From Triplophysa rosa (taxonomy: Eukaryota > Chordata > Actinopteri > Cypriniformes > Nemacheilidae), in contig NC_079894.1 of NCBI RefSeq assembly GCF_024868665.1, forward strand, positions 3,807,426 through 3,871,425: a stretch of DNA of 64,000 nucleotides, read 5' to 3'. How positions within the stretch are numbered: the first letter of the stretch is position 1; every line of letters begins with the position of its first letter. The notes under the pieces are model-generated. The model did not search any database. It was not told the DNA's origin and worked only from the letters and a program-made list of their open reading frames with translations. Below are positions 62,195 through 64,000 of the stretch, piece after piece. A program made the position numbers and the translations under genes.

Positions 62195-63861
62195 TTTCTT
62201 TACGGAAGAGTGACGTTGTTTGCTTGTTGTCGATAGCAACCGTTGTCATGTTAAGTGCTGTTTTTCCAGTAGCCACGTGGTGTCGGTGTTGCTTATGTTA
62301 TGAAAAGGGAATTTCAAGTGTAATGGATTGGCAAAACTAGAACAATTCATTGTTATCACTGGCTACATTAAATTATTGCTGTTTAGTGTAATATATTACG
62401 TATATATTATTATATAAATGGCTAATTCTAAAATGAACGGCAGGAAAAAAAATGGACCCTCATTGATGTCTGTGCTGGAATCAAATTGTCAATAAAAATA
62501 AATTTGATTAATAATCATAAATATATCAACTAGAAATGAATATGTGGAATATCATATTTAGATCAATTCTAAGAATATATGTATAAAGAACCACATATGT
62601 TAGATAGGTCTATTTATACATAAAGACAAAATTAATAAAAGCCCCCTAACGGGTTTTGTCTTTTCAGTTAAAATATATATTTTTTGTCATACATTGAATG
62701 ACACTAATATTTTAAAAGCTGTTCATTTGTTGGCAGAAAGTTGTTCTTATTATAATAAATGTAATTTGGAAAATACATGTTTATATCCCTAAATGTTAAA
62801 AGTAACAATAGTACTAAATATGACTAAATTGAAATATGTATTCATTCCTTATACTCTAAATTAAATCACCCACTATAAATAATAATGCTTCATCGAGTGT
62901 CAAACATATTTTGAATGACGTGGAATTGGGAAATAATTCAGAAAATAAGTGAAATTCATGTGGTGAATTAACTAAATTACATAAAGGTCACTTTGCAGAA
63001 AGGGCAAGTGCTCAACTGACATTGGAATTTTTTCAAGTGCTTTAATTAACACACAATGCGTTTGTATTTTCTACTAAGAACTTCCCATAACTAATAACTT
63101 CCTCAAACTAGTAATGCTTATTATTAAGACGGTAGTCATTTGACAATCAACTGACACTTTTTATTAAAAAGTGGTCAAATGACAGGGAATTTTGTGAGAG
63201 TGACCTTTTATGATGATCCACTAGATATTTGTGTTACCCGGCATATATCACCAGACCGCCATCATTACATCACGTGAACGGGGAATTCTGAAGTAGAAAT
63301 CCATTTGACAAGATAAACAGAATTTACATGTTAACCGACATCATGTCATGCCACACTGATGATCAACAGGTTTTGGAGAGTCACGTTACAGAGAGAGTAT
63401 GTGTAACTCACACAGAGATGTGTAAACAACATGAAATGAATACAAATGTGTCAAAGGTTCGGACTGCTGTCATCGCCGTGTTTAAATGTCCACCCCTTCC
63501 CTGCTCACGATGTCCTACTCTGTCATTGACGTCTATTTGTAGCATCTGTGTGTCCCGTGTTTGACATGACTATTTCCAGTTACTATTTTAAGCCGAGGAG
63601 GAAACGTTTTATGATGTTGGTCAGTAATTATGGGAAAACCGGGAAGAGGCAAAACTGAAATGGTGTAAAAAGTGGAAGATTGTGGTTGTCATTAAACTCA
63701 AAGAGAGACATATACATCACTAATATTGCGTTTCACTTACAGTACATCGGTTTTTCACAATTTTGTATAAATATTCAGGAATAAAATGACCAATGTCCAA
63801 TCATACAGCTAGTTTAAAGCCTCTGTTGATATAGAGGGAGTATTCATGATAATCCGCACAC
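62195..63861. other. ankrd45 5' flank and AT-rich intergenic DNA
   Basis: The first 80 bp upstream of the ankrd45 ATG contain GTTGCTATCGACAACAAG (X-box-like symmetric GTTGC-ATCGAC-AAC), then plain AT-rich DNA to 63.2 kb. A CACGTGA near 63272 is an isolated E-box. A plus-strand 78-codon frame at 63328-63564 has no domain. No other gene seen. Confidence 0.4.
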
Positions 63862-63954
63862 CTGCACATCTGACTGTCTTCGCCATTTATTTGCGAACTG
63901 TCAACATCCTCCGAGGCGTTAAAGCTTCTGTAGTTATGCTTCGGTTCTCCAAAA
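63862..63954 (-). CDS. internal exon of an unidentified gene
   Basis: A minus-strand segment bounded by a TTTTGCAG acceptor (AG at 63955-63956) and an AG/GTGTGC donor at 63861. One frame is open throughout and reads FGEPKHNYRSFNASEDVDSS, then QINGEDSQMC; the other two frames contain stops. The composition is polar and acidic, like a disordered linker. The exon would enter after one nucleotide of a codon and leave after two. I do not recognise the protein. The rest of the gene would lie to the right of the window and possibly in 62.3-63.8 kb. The call rests on open frame plus both splice sites only. Confidence 0.45.
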
Positions 63955-64000
63955 CTGCAAAACAACATATGTGCTTGTCCAACGAGAGCTAATTTGCCTA

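Overview
The window looks like nuclear DNA from a teleost fish, most likely a cyprinid. It is AT-rich and gene-poor, with long introns, spliced coding exons and many short DNA transposons. One of these is the abundant repeat that begins with a 'TTCACCCAAAAATG' core, which I associate with zebrafish and carp relatives. Nothing prokaryotic is present: no operons, CRISPR arrays or bacterial genes.

The recognisable genes are both on the minus strand. rasal2 (a Ras GTPase-activating protein of the SynGAP/DAB2IP/RASAL2 group) occupies most of the window. Its long-isoform first exon is at 59137-59266, exon 2 at 14794-14921 and exon 3 at 14256-14382. A 13-nt alternative first coding exon lies at 6922-6934 with its own 5' region. 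The RasGAP and C2 exons would lie beyond the left edge. About 1.7 kb upstream of rasal2 lies a complete five-exon ankrd45 (60941-62194, predicted 223 aa). A further minus-strand exon of an unidentified gene is visible at 63862-63954. A plus-strand open exon of unknown identity (36785-37286, with a possible second exon at 38430-38500) sits inside rasal2 intron 1.

The dominant structural feature is an inverted repeat of about 14.7 kb per arm inside rasal2 intron 1 (left arm 26977-41684, right arm 41912-56617). I think it is a haplotype-duplication assembly artefact, not a biological palindrome. The left arm starts exactly at a single N (26976) inside a high-copy repeat. The arms differ only by scattered SNPs and a 2-bp indel. 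The two copies also differ as alleles would: one carries a hAT element flanked by the 8-bp duplication TTCAAAAC (26759-26766 and 41912-41919), while the other shows the precise empty site (41677-41684). If so, rasal2 intron 1 is really about 29 kb plus the missing hAT interior, not 44 kb, and the unknown plus-strand exon is one locus shown twice.

The rest is intron and intergenic sequence with transposons. These include hAT elements with 8-bp duplications (3001-3707, 10336-11334), an LTR-like foldback element with a 5-bp duplication (3779-4178), a TTAA-flanked Kolobok-like element carrying a THAP-domain ORF (7903-9034) nested inside a larger element (7314-9795), TTAA-flanked MITEs, a Tc1/mariner-like MITE and several minisatellites. 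I found no convincing new biological system. The inverted duplication, the alternative rasal2 exon, the unknown nested exon and the foldback element are the points most worth checking.
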